NCBI GenBank assembly: GCA_001632435.1
Contig: KV424053.1
Coordinates: 1 to 64,000 of the forward strand
DNA length: 64,000 nt
Source of the DNA: Calocera cornea HHB12733
Taxonomy: Eukaryota; Basidiomycota; Dacrymycetes; Dacrymycetales; Dacrymycetaceae
Direction of reading: 5' to 3'
A program made the translations under genes and the position numbers. The notes beneath the pieces were generated by a model that saw nothing but the letters and a program-made list of their open reading frames with translations, was not told where the DNA came from and did not search any database. Positions 43,977-54,688 of the stretch are shown here, in pieces; position 1 is the stretch's first letter; each line of letters opens with the position of its first letter.

Positions 43977-45057
43977 GACCACTATCACCCATACCCAAGC
44001 TCAGCTGCGCATCAGGGAAGGTTGTATGGGGGAAAGCGCACCCTGAGCCTCCTGCTCGACCTCGAACCTCGCGAACCCTCCTCCGCCTCCTCGACCACGC
44101 CCACGCCCCCGAGGGGTGTTGGTGCCAGACCCGCGCGGGGTGTTGCCTCTTGAGCCGCGTCCGCCCCCGCCGGGGGTGCCTCGGCCGCCCCGAGGTGTGT
44201 TTTGGCCGCGGTACATTGATCGATTGAAGTTGATGGATGTCGGCGCTTGTTGCTTTATGCAGTCCCTAGTAGTTATGCGGTCTGCAGATGCGTTTCTAGG
44301 AAGATGTCGACCAGCCGACCCGTCTAAGTATTCAAGTCAAGTTCGAGTTGAGCCGCACTCTACCAGCTGCCGTTCCACACTCTCCCGATTCCAGTTCAGT
44401 AGCAGCCGTCGGTGCACGCTCAGTCCACCTCCGCATGAGTCCTCCAGCAGTGTCCACCCCACGCGGAGGCATTCTGCGTCCCGCATTACGCGTCAAGCTT
44501 CTGTCCCCATCCGCTCCCGCTCAGGGCCCGGGACGCGCCGCGTCCACGTCGGTTCTGTTTACAGCATCGAACCGCCCCCAAGCCCGCTTTGCCGCTCCGC
44601 TCCGCCGCCCGTCGCCTGCTGATTGTCCTCGACTCCAACAAAAGACCACAGGGGAGACGCCCTTGTGTGCTTGACACCCTCAGCTTCCAACTTTTTACGT
44701 CCTCGAATTGCATATTTATACCGAACGACGCCTTGCTTGGATCGACGCAAGACGAAAGAAAGGCGAACGCGACGCGTCGACTCACCACCCACCGCGTGTC
44801 ACAGTCATCGTTCACACACCTCTAAAAGAACCACCAACCAGCTTACACGCCCTGAACACGCCTTGAACACGTTCCCCACACGCCCCTCTCAAAACATTGC
44901 TCGACCTGCACGCCCTACAAAATCACCTCATCTCTTCGTAACATCCACCAACACACCTTTTGACGAACGACCAGGCCTCCACGAATTCTCAGTCGAAAGA
45001 GCCGAACACCTGTCACATCCTACAACGTACGACGAACACAAACGCAACGAACTACCA
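43977..45057. other. Spacer between divergent genes
   Basis: Includes the possible first exon of the Sqs1-like gene (44001-44216, minus). The rest carries an open plus-strand frame from about 44623 leading into the next gene but without an upstream ATG, so it is treated as a 5' leader. Sequence is CA-rich before the ATG. Confidence 0.4.
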
Positions 45058-45792
45058 ATGTCCCGCCAACCCCTCTCCGAGCTCCCCCTAACGCTCTTCC
45101 TCCCCTCCCTCTTCCCGCCTTCCCCGTCGGCATCCTCCTCTTGGCCTACAACGCCCCACCCAGGAGCGTACAAGCCCAAGCTTCCGCCTACTCCTTCCCG
45201 CCACCCTACGCATTTGCACCAGAAGGGGTTGAAGCGCGCGCATTCGGCCGAGGGGGACGGGAAGGAGGGGAAGGGGACGCCCGCGAAGAAGCGGCATTTG
45301 GAGGAGGAGGCGGTGGGGAGGAGGCTGTTTGAGGGGCTCACGCCCGTGAAGACGGGGGAGGGAGCGAGGACACCCACCCGGAAGAGCGAGAAGGGGAAGC
45401 TTGCACCCTCCCCCGAGATCGTAGGCCGCAGCATGCCCCCTCCCCCAGCGTACGGCTCCCACTCGGCGCCCACGACCGCCAAGCCCAAACCGACAAACAC
45501 CTCGCTCTCCCTGCCCTCCTCGACAGCCCACGCCCGCACGGCCCCCACCCCATCAGAGGAAGACAAAGAGAACCACCCGCCTCGCCCTCGCCGGCCGCTC
45601 CTTGGCGCTTCCAAGGCGCTCAGTAGCACGCCCAAGCGGAGCACTCCCGATGTCAAGGGGAAGGGGAGAGCGGCTGGTATGGGGCTTGGCAAGCTGGGGG
45701 TAGGGAAGCCCGCCACGCCGAGGGAGATTGGAAGGGAGATGTTGCTCCGGGAGGTTGAGGAGCCGGAGGAGGTCGATGAGGAGATGTTCTGA
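45058..45792 (+). CDS. Hypothetical low-complexity protein with many S/T-P sites
   Basis: A 244-aa intronless ORF from MSRQPLSELPLTLFLPSLFP. It is rich in Pro, Ser, Thr and Lys with repeated TP/SP dipeptides next to basic residues (TPAKKR, TPVKTG, TPTRKSEK, STPKRSTPDVKGKGR) that look like CDK sites. It holds the KEN sequence EEDKENHPP, a possible APC/C degron, and ends EEPEEVDEEMF. No domain family recognised. A cell-cycle-regulated nuclear protein is a guess from these short motifs. The frame stays open upstream to about 44623, but this is the first ATG. Confidence 0.6.
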   Translation: MSRQPLSELPLTLFLPSLFPPSPSASSSWPTTPHPGAYKPKLPPTPSRHPTHLHQKGLKRAHSAEGDGKEGKGTPAKKRHLEEEAVGRRLFEGLTPVKTGEGARTPTRKSEKGKLAPSPEIVGRSMPPPPAYGSHSAPTTAKPKPTNTSLSLPSSTAHARTAPTPSEEDKENHPPRPRRPLLGASKALSSTPKRSTPDVKGKGRAAGMGLGKLGVGKPATPREIGREMLLREVEEPEEVDEEMF

Positions 45793-48702
45793 GCCGTGAG
45801 GTCGGGCTGGGATTGGATGTGCTGTGCTGTGTAGGACTAGGGATGAGGTGTATCCTACTACGATACGGTATGATTGAGTATTTGTTCACATTGTATGATC
45901 TTCCCGCGCTTTGTGCGCGCGCGAGTTACAGTAAGTATCCGGGGGGAACCCAGGCGTCTTCCCGGCCCGTGAATCCTGCCTAGTCCGTCTGTGAGGACAG
46001 GAAGACCGCACGCGTACAGTAGCCGTCTCTTGGAGATCAGCTTCGGGACAACGCATCCATCTAACGCGAGCCCGGCCATTCTGACACAGGAGAGGGCGAT
46101 GAGTCGCCCCCCCGCCAGAAGACAGCCGCCAGCTCTGGAGGATGTCCTGATGTTCTGCAGCACGCACAGAGAACGCGACAATGAATATGCGCACTTGACA
46201 CGCGCCGAGCCGGACTCGCCTGCACATAACGCGTACGCGTAGGACGCGACAAAGTTGAACGCCTGCACGCGACACGCGCCAACTCACGCGCACGCGCGTA
46301 CTAATAAACGTATGGCCATCTCATCATCCTCACTATCAGCCCTCGCCATGACTGGTCAGCTGCAACACCAGGAGGACCCAGCGCAGGCAGCAAGCACAGG
46401 CGTTGGAAGAGCAGATATGGAGCCTTGCGGAGGTCGCCCAAGCACCGCTTGTGCAAGCTATCCAAGGGCTGCCAGCAGGCCGTTCACGATCTCGGTCAGG
46501 GCATCGAACGTCTACGGAAGATGGAGGAGGAGAACAGCCCTATATTGCCGCGCTTATGGAAGGCAAGTATGGCCACTGCTGCCTGCGCCTTGCCTCGACA
46601 GCTTGTCTACTGTACCCTCAGCTGCACGAACTGCAGACCTAGTCACCGTCGAGCTGATGTACAGTACTGTGTCCTATGCGACGAGGCTATCTGCCAGCCT
46701 CTTGCCTCCTGTGCAAATGTGAGACGGTCCCAGGAATACTTTATTGCTGTACCGCGAGGAAATGACTCGCCTTGCTCTCGCCTGCCCGCTGGGCGTGTGA
46801 GCACATCGGCCTACAAGGCACGTGTGGCCCACGATATCTGGCAATCCGTGCGAGCGGTTGGACAATTGACAATTGACCTACCGTAGCCTGCTTCTTGTCA
46901 TTACTCAGTAGCCCGATTCGCTCTTCGGCCGCCCTCCGAACAACCCTCGCAAGCTCCAACCCATGTACAGCATAGTGTATTGTCATTTCTACAAATCAGA
47001 ACTCATTGTTCGCGCTCAAACACAGCACGTTCTCAGAAGCACTTCATTCCCAAAAATAGGAACATGAAACAAGGTCGATCCCCGCTTTGTGGAACTGAAT
47101 ACCCACCGCCTCTTGCAGATGGAGCTGGTGGCTTGCAGATGCAGCCAGCCAGCCAGCCAGCCAGCTGTGGGTGCGGGGGGAAGGCGCTTACTCGCCTCCC
47201 GCCGAAGCTTCTTCCCTCCCGTGACAACTTACCACATCTATTAACAACAACAATAACAAAAACAACAACAACATTGATGCTGAAACGCCGCGGTTATTTA
47301 AGCTTTCGCAGCGGTAAAGAACCAAGCGATATGACCGCGCCCGACTGGAGCTCAGGCCGGAGAAAGCCGAAGCGGCCCCCTGGCCCGCCGAACGAGCAAG
47401 CGAGCGGGCGGCCGGGGCGTGCTTCCGGAAGCCTCGCCCACCAAGGGGGAGACCGGAGCCGCCTCCGCGGATCTGCATTCCCCCCACCTCCGACCCTCCA
47501 ATTTTCCCATCCCACCAATTCCCATGCGAAAAAAAGCGGGAGGGTTGTGGAAGGTATGGAAGCGCGCCCGAAGCCGGGGCGGGCCTGAATTCTGAATTCT
47601 GGGGCTGCGGGTTTGGGTTTCGATGGCACGTCAGAATTGGCGGGATGGGATTTTGGATTCTGGATTTTGGATTCTAGATGGGGGTTCCCGCTTTCCTGAT
47701 TGCGGATTTGATTGCGGATTGATATTGTTGCTGTTCTTTTGGTCAGGTTGTGGCGGATATGCGGCGGGTGTGTGGGCATTCAGTGGCCACCGTGGTGCAA
47801 TGGTCGGAGTGTCAACATATCCCTTTTGCATGCCACGATCCCTGCCTGTGAATGCGTACAGCCAGCATGCTCCCATGTGTAAGCCTAACGCGCAGGTTCT
47901 TTACGGCATTCCAGCGCAGGCACATGAACGAGGGATTGTATCTCTCAGCAGACGATGTCCGATATCTCGCCGGTGATCGCCCAGGGCAGCCGCGGTGGTG
48001 ACGGGCAACAGTCGCAGAGTCGTCCCATCGCAACTGAATACGCTGAGGTGTGCGCTTGGGCGGACGCAGAGGGGAGACGCCCGGTGCGTCCGGGCGCTCC
48101 TTGTGGACCCTTTGGAGGCGCGCTGCCTGATTGGTGCGCTGCGGGGTCGGGGGGCAGGCGGGTGTCGCAGACGCATGCCAGTCGGCGTTACCCCATGCGC
48201 AAACCTGGTCACTCGGTCACTCGAGCTTACAGAGGGGCGAGAACCTGCCACTCGTCGTCACCCACCACTGGGATGCTTGGGGCGTGTGCTTGGGCACCGC
48301 CGCCTTCTCTCTCCCCCCTTCCTCCCCCTCTGTCGCCCCTTCCCCCACCAACTGGCTTCTGGCTTCTGGCTTCTGGACTGGACACACACTGGGCACACCG
48401 CCGGCACTCGCATTCGACGGGCGAGACATGCACGGCAGCCATTGAGTGGACGCACGCAACGCAACGCTGCAGCATACAGTACATACACTCCATCGCGTCT
48501 CCCTCCTTATTCGCGCATTCCACGCTGCTTCTCCGCACCACACATTCACTCCTGCATCACACTTCTCTCCTTCTCTCATCTGGACTGAGGACAACCGACG
48601 TTCTCTGCATCACATAACGACCACAACCACCGCATCCCCCCCCTTTCCCCACAACAGCCCGCATCGAACGACTCGCCACGATCACAAACAGCACCAACAA
48701 TC
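45793..48702. other. Long intergenic region with microsatellites, no confident gene
   Basis: 2.9 kb. Around 46310-46890 both strands hold protein-like fragments (plus strand: ALEEQIWSLAEVAQ, and LGQGIERLRKMEEEN in another frame; minus strand: HGLELARVVRRAAEERIGLL), but I cannot join them. Simple repeats are a (GCCA)n run at about 47142-47165, CAACAA-rich sequence at 47240-47275, a GATTCTGGATTTTGG repeat near 47650-47680 and four CTGGCTT units near 48351-48378. Just before the transporter the sequence is CT/CA-rich, like a promoter and 5' leader. Confidence 0.45.
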
Positions 48703-51035
48703 ATGTCCAAGCCCCCTCCCCCTCCCCCACCGCCGCTCCTCCCTCTCTCTCCGCTCACCCCCCACACGAGCGAACCAATGCTTTCCACCCCCACCTCCGC
48801 CCGCTCCCCGCGAAGCATCCACTTCCAGTTCACCCGCCCCCCGAACGGAGGCGGCGACGGGGAGGCCCTCGAGCTCAAGCCCCTCCCGCCGCAGGAACCC
48901 TTCCTTGAGGTAGGGGACTATCCGTACCCCCAGCTGCCGCTGCAGAGGACGGTCAGTACTGTGGGGAGTGTGGACAAGGAGCTGGAGAGGCAGCTTGTGC
49001 GCAAGGTCAGTGGTCGCCTTTGGGGCTTTGGATGAAGAGGGACTGACGGCTCGACAGTTTGACAGGCTGATCCTGCCGATGCTCATGCTGGTGTACCTGC
49101 TAGGGTATCTGGATCGGTCGAACCTCGTATGTCTTTTCGAGCTGAGCGCATATAGCGAGGCTGACGACGTCATAGGGAAACGCTCGAATAATGGGCCTCC
49201 CACAGGATATTCTGGACGGTGACCCCTCAGGCCTCAAGTACGCGCTCGTCAACACCTCTTTCTACTTGTATGCCCTGCCTATTCTCCCCACCACCCAACC
49301 GCTGACCCCAGCACCTTTCCTAGCGCATACATAATATTCCAGCTCCCCGCCACGGTGATGGGAAAGAAGTTCTCACAAAACTTCTGGCTCGGCGTCGCCG
49401 CCACTGGCTGGGGCTTCTGCTGCGCGATGCAGGCTCTGAGCTACAACTTTGCGAACATCTTCGTGGCAAGGTTCTTGGTGGGGCTGTTTGAGAGCATGTT
49501 TAGCCCGAATATCTCCCTGTGAGCTGCCTTGCCCCAAGTCCTGCGGAAACGAGGCTGACATGAGCGGCAGGTACTTCACCTACTTCTTCACCCGGCAGGA
49601 GATCGGCGCCCGCCTCGGCACCTGGTTCTCCTGCGCCTCCGTAGCCGGCGCGTTCGGCGGCCTGATCGCCTACGGCGTGCAGCACATCACGGGACGCATC
49701 CAAAACTGGCGCCTGCTCTTCATAATCGAGGGTTTCCCCGCGGTCATCGTCGGCCTCCTGTGCATCAAGATCCTTCCCGACCGGCCGGATACCGCCACCT
49801 GGCTGAACGAGGACGAGCGGCAGCTGGCCGTGATGCGCATGAGCCGGGGCGGCCTCAAGGAGAAGCCCAGGACGATCAACATGCGGCATGTGTGGATGGC
49901 CATCCGGGACTGGAAGATCTACGTGTATGGGATCGTGTACTTCGGCGCGAACACGGCCGCGAGCGCGTTGGCCGCGTTCCTCCCGACGATCATCTCGGTG
50001 CGTTGTCCCCCCTCTCGGGCCGTGACACCGCTCTGACACAGCGTCGTAGGATCTTGGCTACCAAGGTGCCCAGGCGCAAATATTCAGTGCGTCTAACGCC
50101 CTGCTTGTTCTTCCGTCCCAGCTGACAGGAGGCAGCCGTCCCGCCATACGTCGTCGGCGCCGCCGTGCTCATCATAACAATGCCTGTCTCGGACCGGCTG
50201 CAGTCGCGCGGGATCCCGCTCACGCTTGCTGGGCTGCTGGGCGGCACGGGGTACTTGTGAGAACGCCCTGTCCACGTTTCGGAAGGGAGCGCTGACAATG
50301 GTGGCATCTGCAGGCTGCTTATTGTGCAGGAGAACCTACATGTAAAGTATCTCGCGACGTTCATGATCTGCGTAAGCCCCTCGCATCGCTCCTGCCGTTA
50401 ATTCCTCTCTAAAGTGACCCCCTTTCCGCAGGCATCAACATACACCTCCATCGGCCTCGCTATTAGCTGGTTTCCGTACAACATGGGATCGGTCCGTCTC
50501 GTCCCCGCTTGTCCTTCCGTTCCAGCAGCTGACATGAAGCAGGAGAGCAAGCGAGCCGCTGGTATCCCGCTGTTCCAGGCTATTGGCCAGTGCGGGAGCG
50601 TCCTGGGGAGCAATTTGTATCGTGAGTCCCTCCAGTGACGTGGCTGGGGCAAGTCTGATACAGCTGATTGCCTTTAGCGAACAGTGATGCCCCGCGATAC
50701 TTGTGAGCCCATTCTACCATCGTAGAGGTTGTGAACTGATAAAGCTCCCAGCCGCGGCTTCGGCGTCACATGCGCGCTGCTGTATATCATGGCGCTCTGT
50801 TCGCTTGTGATGACAGTGCGTGGCTCTTTCATTTACGTCTAAGCTTGTCTTTAAACCCGGTGCAGGCATACTACCGTTACGAGAATGCACGGAGAGATCA
50901 ACTGCACGGCTTTGCAGACCGCAACGCCCCCGTCGACACGAGTGAGATGGCTGACGACGTGAGTTGTTCTCGTGTTACCCGTGCTCTCCATGCTGACAGG
51001 CTTCCCAGGCGCCCGACTTTCGCTATACCGTATGA
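48703..51035 (+). CDS. MFS transporter, allantoate/nicotinate permease (Dal5/TNA1) type
   Basis: The start MSKPPPPPPPPLLPLSP opens a long hydrophilic N-terminus. Membrane helices then read FDRLILPMLMLVYLLGYLDR, the family's first-helix signature with YLDRSN, followed by LVNTSFYLAYIIFQLPATVM, LGVAATGWGFCCAMQAL, FLVGLFESMFSPNISLYFTY and FFTRQEIGARLGTWF. NWRLLFIIEGFPAVIVGLLC ends helix 6. A central loop (LPDRPDTATWLNEDERQLAV) has the ACS-family form. Later helices include VPPYVVGAAVLIITMPVSDR, FPYNMGSESKRAAGIP and IGQCGSVLGSNLYP. Many short introns; the last exon is APDFRYTV. Members carry anionic nutrients (nicotinate, allantoate, pantothenate) across the plasma membrane; the substrate is unknown here. 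Confidence 0.85.
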
Positions 51036-51208
51036 CCACCGACCATCTTTTGGGGATCTAGCCATTTCTTCCTGGGTTCATCGTACATATGGGTTACCCA
51101 TCTGTTTGCAACGCCTTGGGCATATACCCCTGTAGCATGACTGTACTGGCAGATTAATGTATCTTAATTGCATCCAGATCCGTTACAAAGGGAGAGATTG
51201 CTAAGAGT

Positions 51209-54200
51209 TCACGGCGCGGTGCCGAACATCTTTCGGACTTTGCTACACGTCACCGCCGAGCCCACGCCGACGGCGAGGATGAGCCCGAGGTCGATGACGA
51301 GCAGGGTGATGCCCGAGAGCATGAACCTGGGCGCAAAGACCTTCCATACCATGAGGTGCCGCCTGAACCAGGCGGCGCACGCGGCGGCGCTGAGGGTGAC
51401 GAGCGAGTGGTAGAGCATGAATCCGACTGCTGCTTTGAGTGTGTCGCTGAGGACGTAGACGCGCCCCTGCTGTGTGCTGAGGACGGGGGAGACCTGCCAC
51501 ATGGCGAGGAGGGGCAGTGCGAGTGCGGAGAGGAAGAGGGGGCCGACGCTGTTGAGCCCGACGAGGACGGGGGAGAAGGGGTACGTGACGACCTTGAACC
51601 CTATGAAGGCTGTTTTCCACTGGATGCTGCTGAGGACGGCTTGGTGGCCGGTGGCGAAGAAGAGGTGGTGGCCGAGCAGCGCTAGGAGGACGGGCTCGGC
51701 CAGTCTTGGCGCGGGGTACGGGCGCGCGGGGGTGCCGGTGGCGGCGGAAGGGGCAGGGGCAGGGGCGAGCGGGTCGAGGGCGGCTCGGGCGGCGAGGTCG
51801 TCGAGCATCTCGACGTCGCGCACCGAGTCGGTCGTCTCGAGGTGGGCGAGGAGGGCGAGGGCGAAGAGGGCCAAGACGAGCTGGCCCGTGAGCTGGGTGG
51901 CGGCGAAGAGGAGGGCGTAGAAGACGAGGAGGAAGAGGAGGTAGAGCGCGCCGTACGCGTTTGTGTACCCCAGGACGATGAGCTGCCTGCGGGGCTGCTG
52001 CTGCTGCTGGGGCTGCTGGGGCTGCTGCTGCTGCTGGGGCTGCTGGGGCTGCTGGGGCTTGGTGGCCTCCAGAGACGGGTCGGGCTCGGGCTCCCGCATG
52101 TGCAGCTCGACGCAGGGCGGGGCGAGTGCCCACAGCGCATACCCGCCGATGAGGGTGGTGGAGAGGAGGATGCGTGCGAGGCTCATGCGTATGTTCTTCA
52201 GGGCCGGGATGCGGTCCTGGTTGAGGCCGGGCCAGGACTCGAGCTGCTCGAGGAGCCAGTAGGTGGTGCTTGCGAGGAGGGAGGCGCGGAGTGCGTACTG
52301 CAGGAAGAGGGGCGCGGGGCCGCGGTCGGACTTTGAGGTTGCGAGGAAGCGCTGTATGAGGCTTGGGAGGGCCCAGGCGGCGGGCAGGGCGAGGGCGAGG
52401 ACGGGCGCGGGGGAGACGGGGCGCGTTGCCGAGGAGTAGAAGGTCACGCTGCACGAGGCGTGCTGCTCCTCCCGGCAGACGGTGGAGAGGGCCATCGTGC
52501 GGACGCAGGCGGCCAGGAGGAGCGGGTAGCCCAGCAGCCGGTACTGCAGGTGCGTGGTGGGCGCTGCTGGCGCGCGCAGGAGGGTCGGCAGGAGGAGGGT
52601 GAGAAGGAGGTACGGCACGACGTGGTCCTCCCAGAGGAGGAACGAGTTGCTCGTGAAGGACGCGGTGTGCAGGCCGATGACGGCGCAGGCGAGGAGGGCG
52701 TCGAACGACCATCGGAGCGGCTCCCTGGGGGAGAGGGAAGGGGGCAAGAACGAGCCGAGGAGGAGGAAGAGGGCGGAGCTGGAGGAAGCGCCGAAGAGGA
52801 TCCACTCGGGCAGGCCGGCCTTGCCGACCGCGTCGGGCGCCTGCAACGTGCGCTTCGCCGCCCACCCCAGGGCGGCGCCCGCCGCCGCGCCGAGCGCCGC
52901 CCACCGCAGAGCGGCGCGGACGACGGCCTCCCACTGCGCGCGATAGCGGGCGAGGTCGGCGTACAGCCGCGCGAGGACGAGCACGGCCAGGAGGAGCACG
53001 GCGAGCCCGAGGGAGATGAGGGCCACGTCGAACTGCGCCCAGAGCGCGCGGCAGGTCTCGAGCGCCCCGCGCACAAAGGCCGTGCCCATGGCTATCCGCG
53101 CCTGGTCCCCCGCGCCTGCGCCTGCGCCTGCACTGTCCGGGCGCGGGGGCTTCCCCACGCTCTTGGCGGTGACGTAGGCGCGCTCGAGCCGGTCCCAGGC
53201 GTCGTCCAGCTCGCCGCCGCTCGGGCTGGCCCTGTACGCCTGGAGGAAGCCCCAGACCTGGTGCACGTTGGCCCTGACGGCCGCTTCCAGCCCGCCCGGG
53301 CCGGGGCGCCAGAAGAGCTCCGGGATGACGGCGCCGAGGTTGTTGAAGGGGATGGGGAGGCCGAGGAGGAGGGAGAGCGAGGGGAGCAGGTCGATCTGCT
53401 GGACTGCGCGTGCTGGGGTGTCGGAGCCCGGGTAGAGGGTGTGCGGGGTGAGGGAGGGCGGGGGCGGGGTGGGGAGCTGGGAGAGGGCGGGCCCGGGGGA
53501 GTAGACAAAGGTGGTGGTGGACACTTCGAGCACCGAGTCGCCGCCGTGGTCGCCTTTTGGGTCCATCCCGTGGTCGCCGAGCAGGACGAGGAGGGTGTCG
53601 TCCTGCAGGAGCGGGACGACGTCGCGCAGGAGGGTGTCCATCTGGTGGAGCTTTGCGCGCATGGCTGGGTGGTCTGGGCCGAGCCTGTGGCCGACGTGGT
53701 CGACGCCGAGGAAGTGGGCGATGAGGAACTGGAAGGGCTGGGCGTGTGCTGGGGCGCCTTGGGGCAGCTGGGCGTGGAGTAATGGGAGGAGGGTGCGGGT
53801 CACGCCGAGGTCGACCGAGTGGAGGTCCTCGACGTTGAAGCTGTCGTAGGGGCTTGTGAGGTTGTCGCTGAAGGCGTCCGGGTAGATGGACAGCCAGGTG
53901 TCGTCGCCCATGAAAGCGCGGTGTGGGAAGCGGTGCGGGTGGCGCTTGAGCTGGGAGAGGAGGGAGTCCTCTGAGATGGATGAGGCGTGGGCGGTGGCGA
54001 AGAAGTTTGATGACACGTCGATGAAGGTGGGGAGTGAGCCTGTTGTGATGGCCTTTAGGCGCTGGAGGGTGGATGTGGGCGGGTCGGCGTAGGTGTGGAA
54101 GAGGAATGCGCGGTCCGGGTGGGCTGCGGCGAGGTGTGCGGGGAGGGTGAGGACATTGTGGTGGTACGGCGAGTGGGGGCGGGGCGGGGCGGGGGCGAGG

Positions 54201-54409
54201 AAGTCCCAGCGGAGGGCGTCGATGATGAGGACGACGGCGCGGGCGTGGGTCGCGGGCAGCGTCGTGGCCGCCGTGGAGGGCGTGGTGTGCGGCAGGGCGA
54301 GGCGGGAGAGCAGGAAGCCGCGCGTGAACAGCGCGAGGCCGGACAGGTGCAGCGCAGTGAGGTAGACGAGGAGCAGCACCGCGAGCAGCGTGCCGGAGGG
54401 GGGCGCCAT
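51209..54409 (-). CDS. GPI13: GPI ethanolamine phosphate transferase 3 (PIG-O/Gpi13)
   Basis: A single-exon 1,066-aa protein. The N-terminal signal anchor MAPPSGTLLAVLLLVYLTAL is followed by the lumenal alkaline-phosphatase-fold domain: VVLIIDALRWDFL with the metal-site Asp, ITTGSLPTFID with the catalytic Thr region, GDDTW, HFLGVDHVGHRLGPDHPAM and LVLLGDHGMDPKGDHGGDS. The C-terminal half is a polytopic membrane domain. Near residues 780-810 a hydrophilic loop carries a run of Gln/Pro (QQPQQPQQQQQPQQPQ), likely variable. The enzyme adds ethanolamine phosphate to the third mannose of GPI anchors in the ER, the link later joined to protein. Very high GC produces long antisense frames. Divergent from ATG6. 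Confidence 0.95.
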   Translation of the reverse strand: MAPPSGTLLAVLLLVYLTALHLSGLALFTRGFLLSRLALPHTTPSTAATTLPATHARAVVLIIDALRWDFLAPAPPRPHSPYHHNVLTLPAHLAAAHPDRAFLFHTYADPPTSTLQRLKAITTGSLPTFIDVSSNFFATAHASSISEDSLLSQLKRHPHRFPHRAFMGDDTWLSIYPDAFSDNLTSPYDSFNVEDLHSVDLGVTRTLLPLLHAQLPQGAPAHAQPFQFLIAHFLGVDHVGHRLGPDHPAMRAKLHQMDTLLRDVVPLLQDDTLLVLLGDHGMDPKGDHGGDSVLEVSTTTFVYSPGPALSQLPTPPPPSLTPHTLYPGSDTPARAVQQIDLLPSLSLLLGLPIPFNNLGAVIPELFWRPGPGGLEAAVRANVHQVWGFLQAYRASPSGGELDDAWDRLERAYVTAKSVGKPPRPDSAGAGAGAGDQARIAMGTAFVRGALETCRALWAQFDVALISLGLAVLLLAVLVLARLYADLARYRAQWEAVVRAALRWAALGAAAGAALGWAAKRTLQAPDAVGKAGLPEWILFGASSSSALFLLLGSFLPPSLSPREPLRWSFDALLACAVIGLHTASFTSNSFLLWEDHVVPYLLLTLLLPTLLRAPAAPTTHLQYRLLGYPLLLAACVRTMALSTVCREEQHASCSVTFYSSATRPVSPAPVLALALPAAWALPSLIQRFLATSKSDRGPAPLFLQYALRASLLASTTYWLLEQLESWPGLNQDRIPALKNIRMSLARILLSTTLIGGYALWALAPPCVELHMREPEPDPSLEATKPQQPQQPQQQQQPQQPQQQQQPRRQLIVLGYTNAYGALYLLFLLVFYALLFAATQLTGQLVLALFALALLAHLETTDSVRDVEMLDDLAARAALDPLAPAPAPSAATGTPARPYPAPRLAEPVLLALLGHHLFFATGHQAVLSSIQWKTAFIGFKVVTYPFSPVLVGLNSVGPLFLSALALPLLAMWQVSPVLSTQQGRVYVLSDTLKAAVGFMLYHSLVTLSAAACAAWFRRHLMVWKVFAPRFMLSGITLLVIDLGLILAVGVGSAVTCSKVRKMFGTAP

Positions 54410-54688
54410 GGCGGGGTTGCGGTCGTGGGCGGGAGAGGGCTATGACGCGGGCATGCGCATCACACTACGCAATGGGTGACTTGGGGAACGTGCAAAGTGG
54501 GGGACAAGAGAGAAGCAGCCGAGGGTGGGCACGTTGCCTTCCGGGCTGGGCGTGACGCGCATGGGTGGCGCAGTCAGGTAGGGGATCGCCTCGACCTCCT
54601 ATGTCGATATCATCAGGCGTGTGGTCAGCCCTCGCTACCCACTTTGTCCGTCCTCCCATTACTGACGCAAGAGCGCGCGCGGCCCAGC

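Noticed and set aside
46389..46460. bZIP-like basic region and coiled coil
   Set aside because: NTRRTQRRQQAQALEEQIWSL resembles a bZIP, but the key Ala and Ser/Cys positions do not match, the frame soon becomes random, and no start or partner exon was found.
51243..52934. 563-aa minus-strand ORF overlapping GPI13
   Set aside because: Arg/Pro/Ala-rich frame shadow of the very GC-rich GPI13 gene; no domain features, while the GPI13 frame carries all catalytic motifs.
52460..53782. 440-aa plus-strand ORF antisense to GPI13
   Set aside because: Composition (Glu/Gly/Arg/Val) is that of an antisense frame of GC-rich coding sequence.
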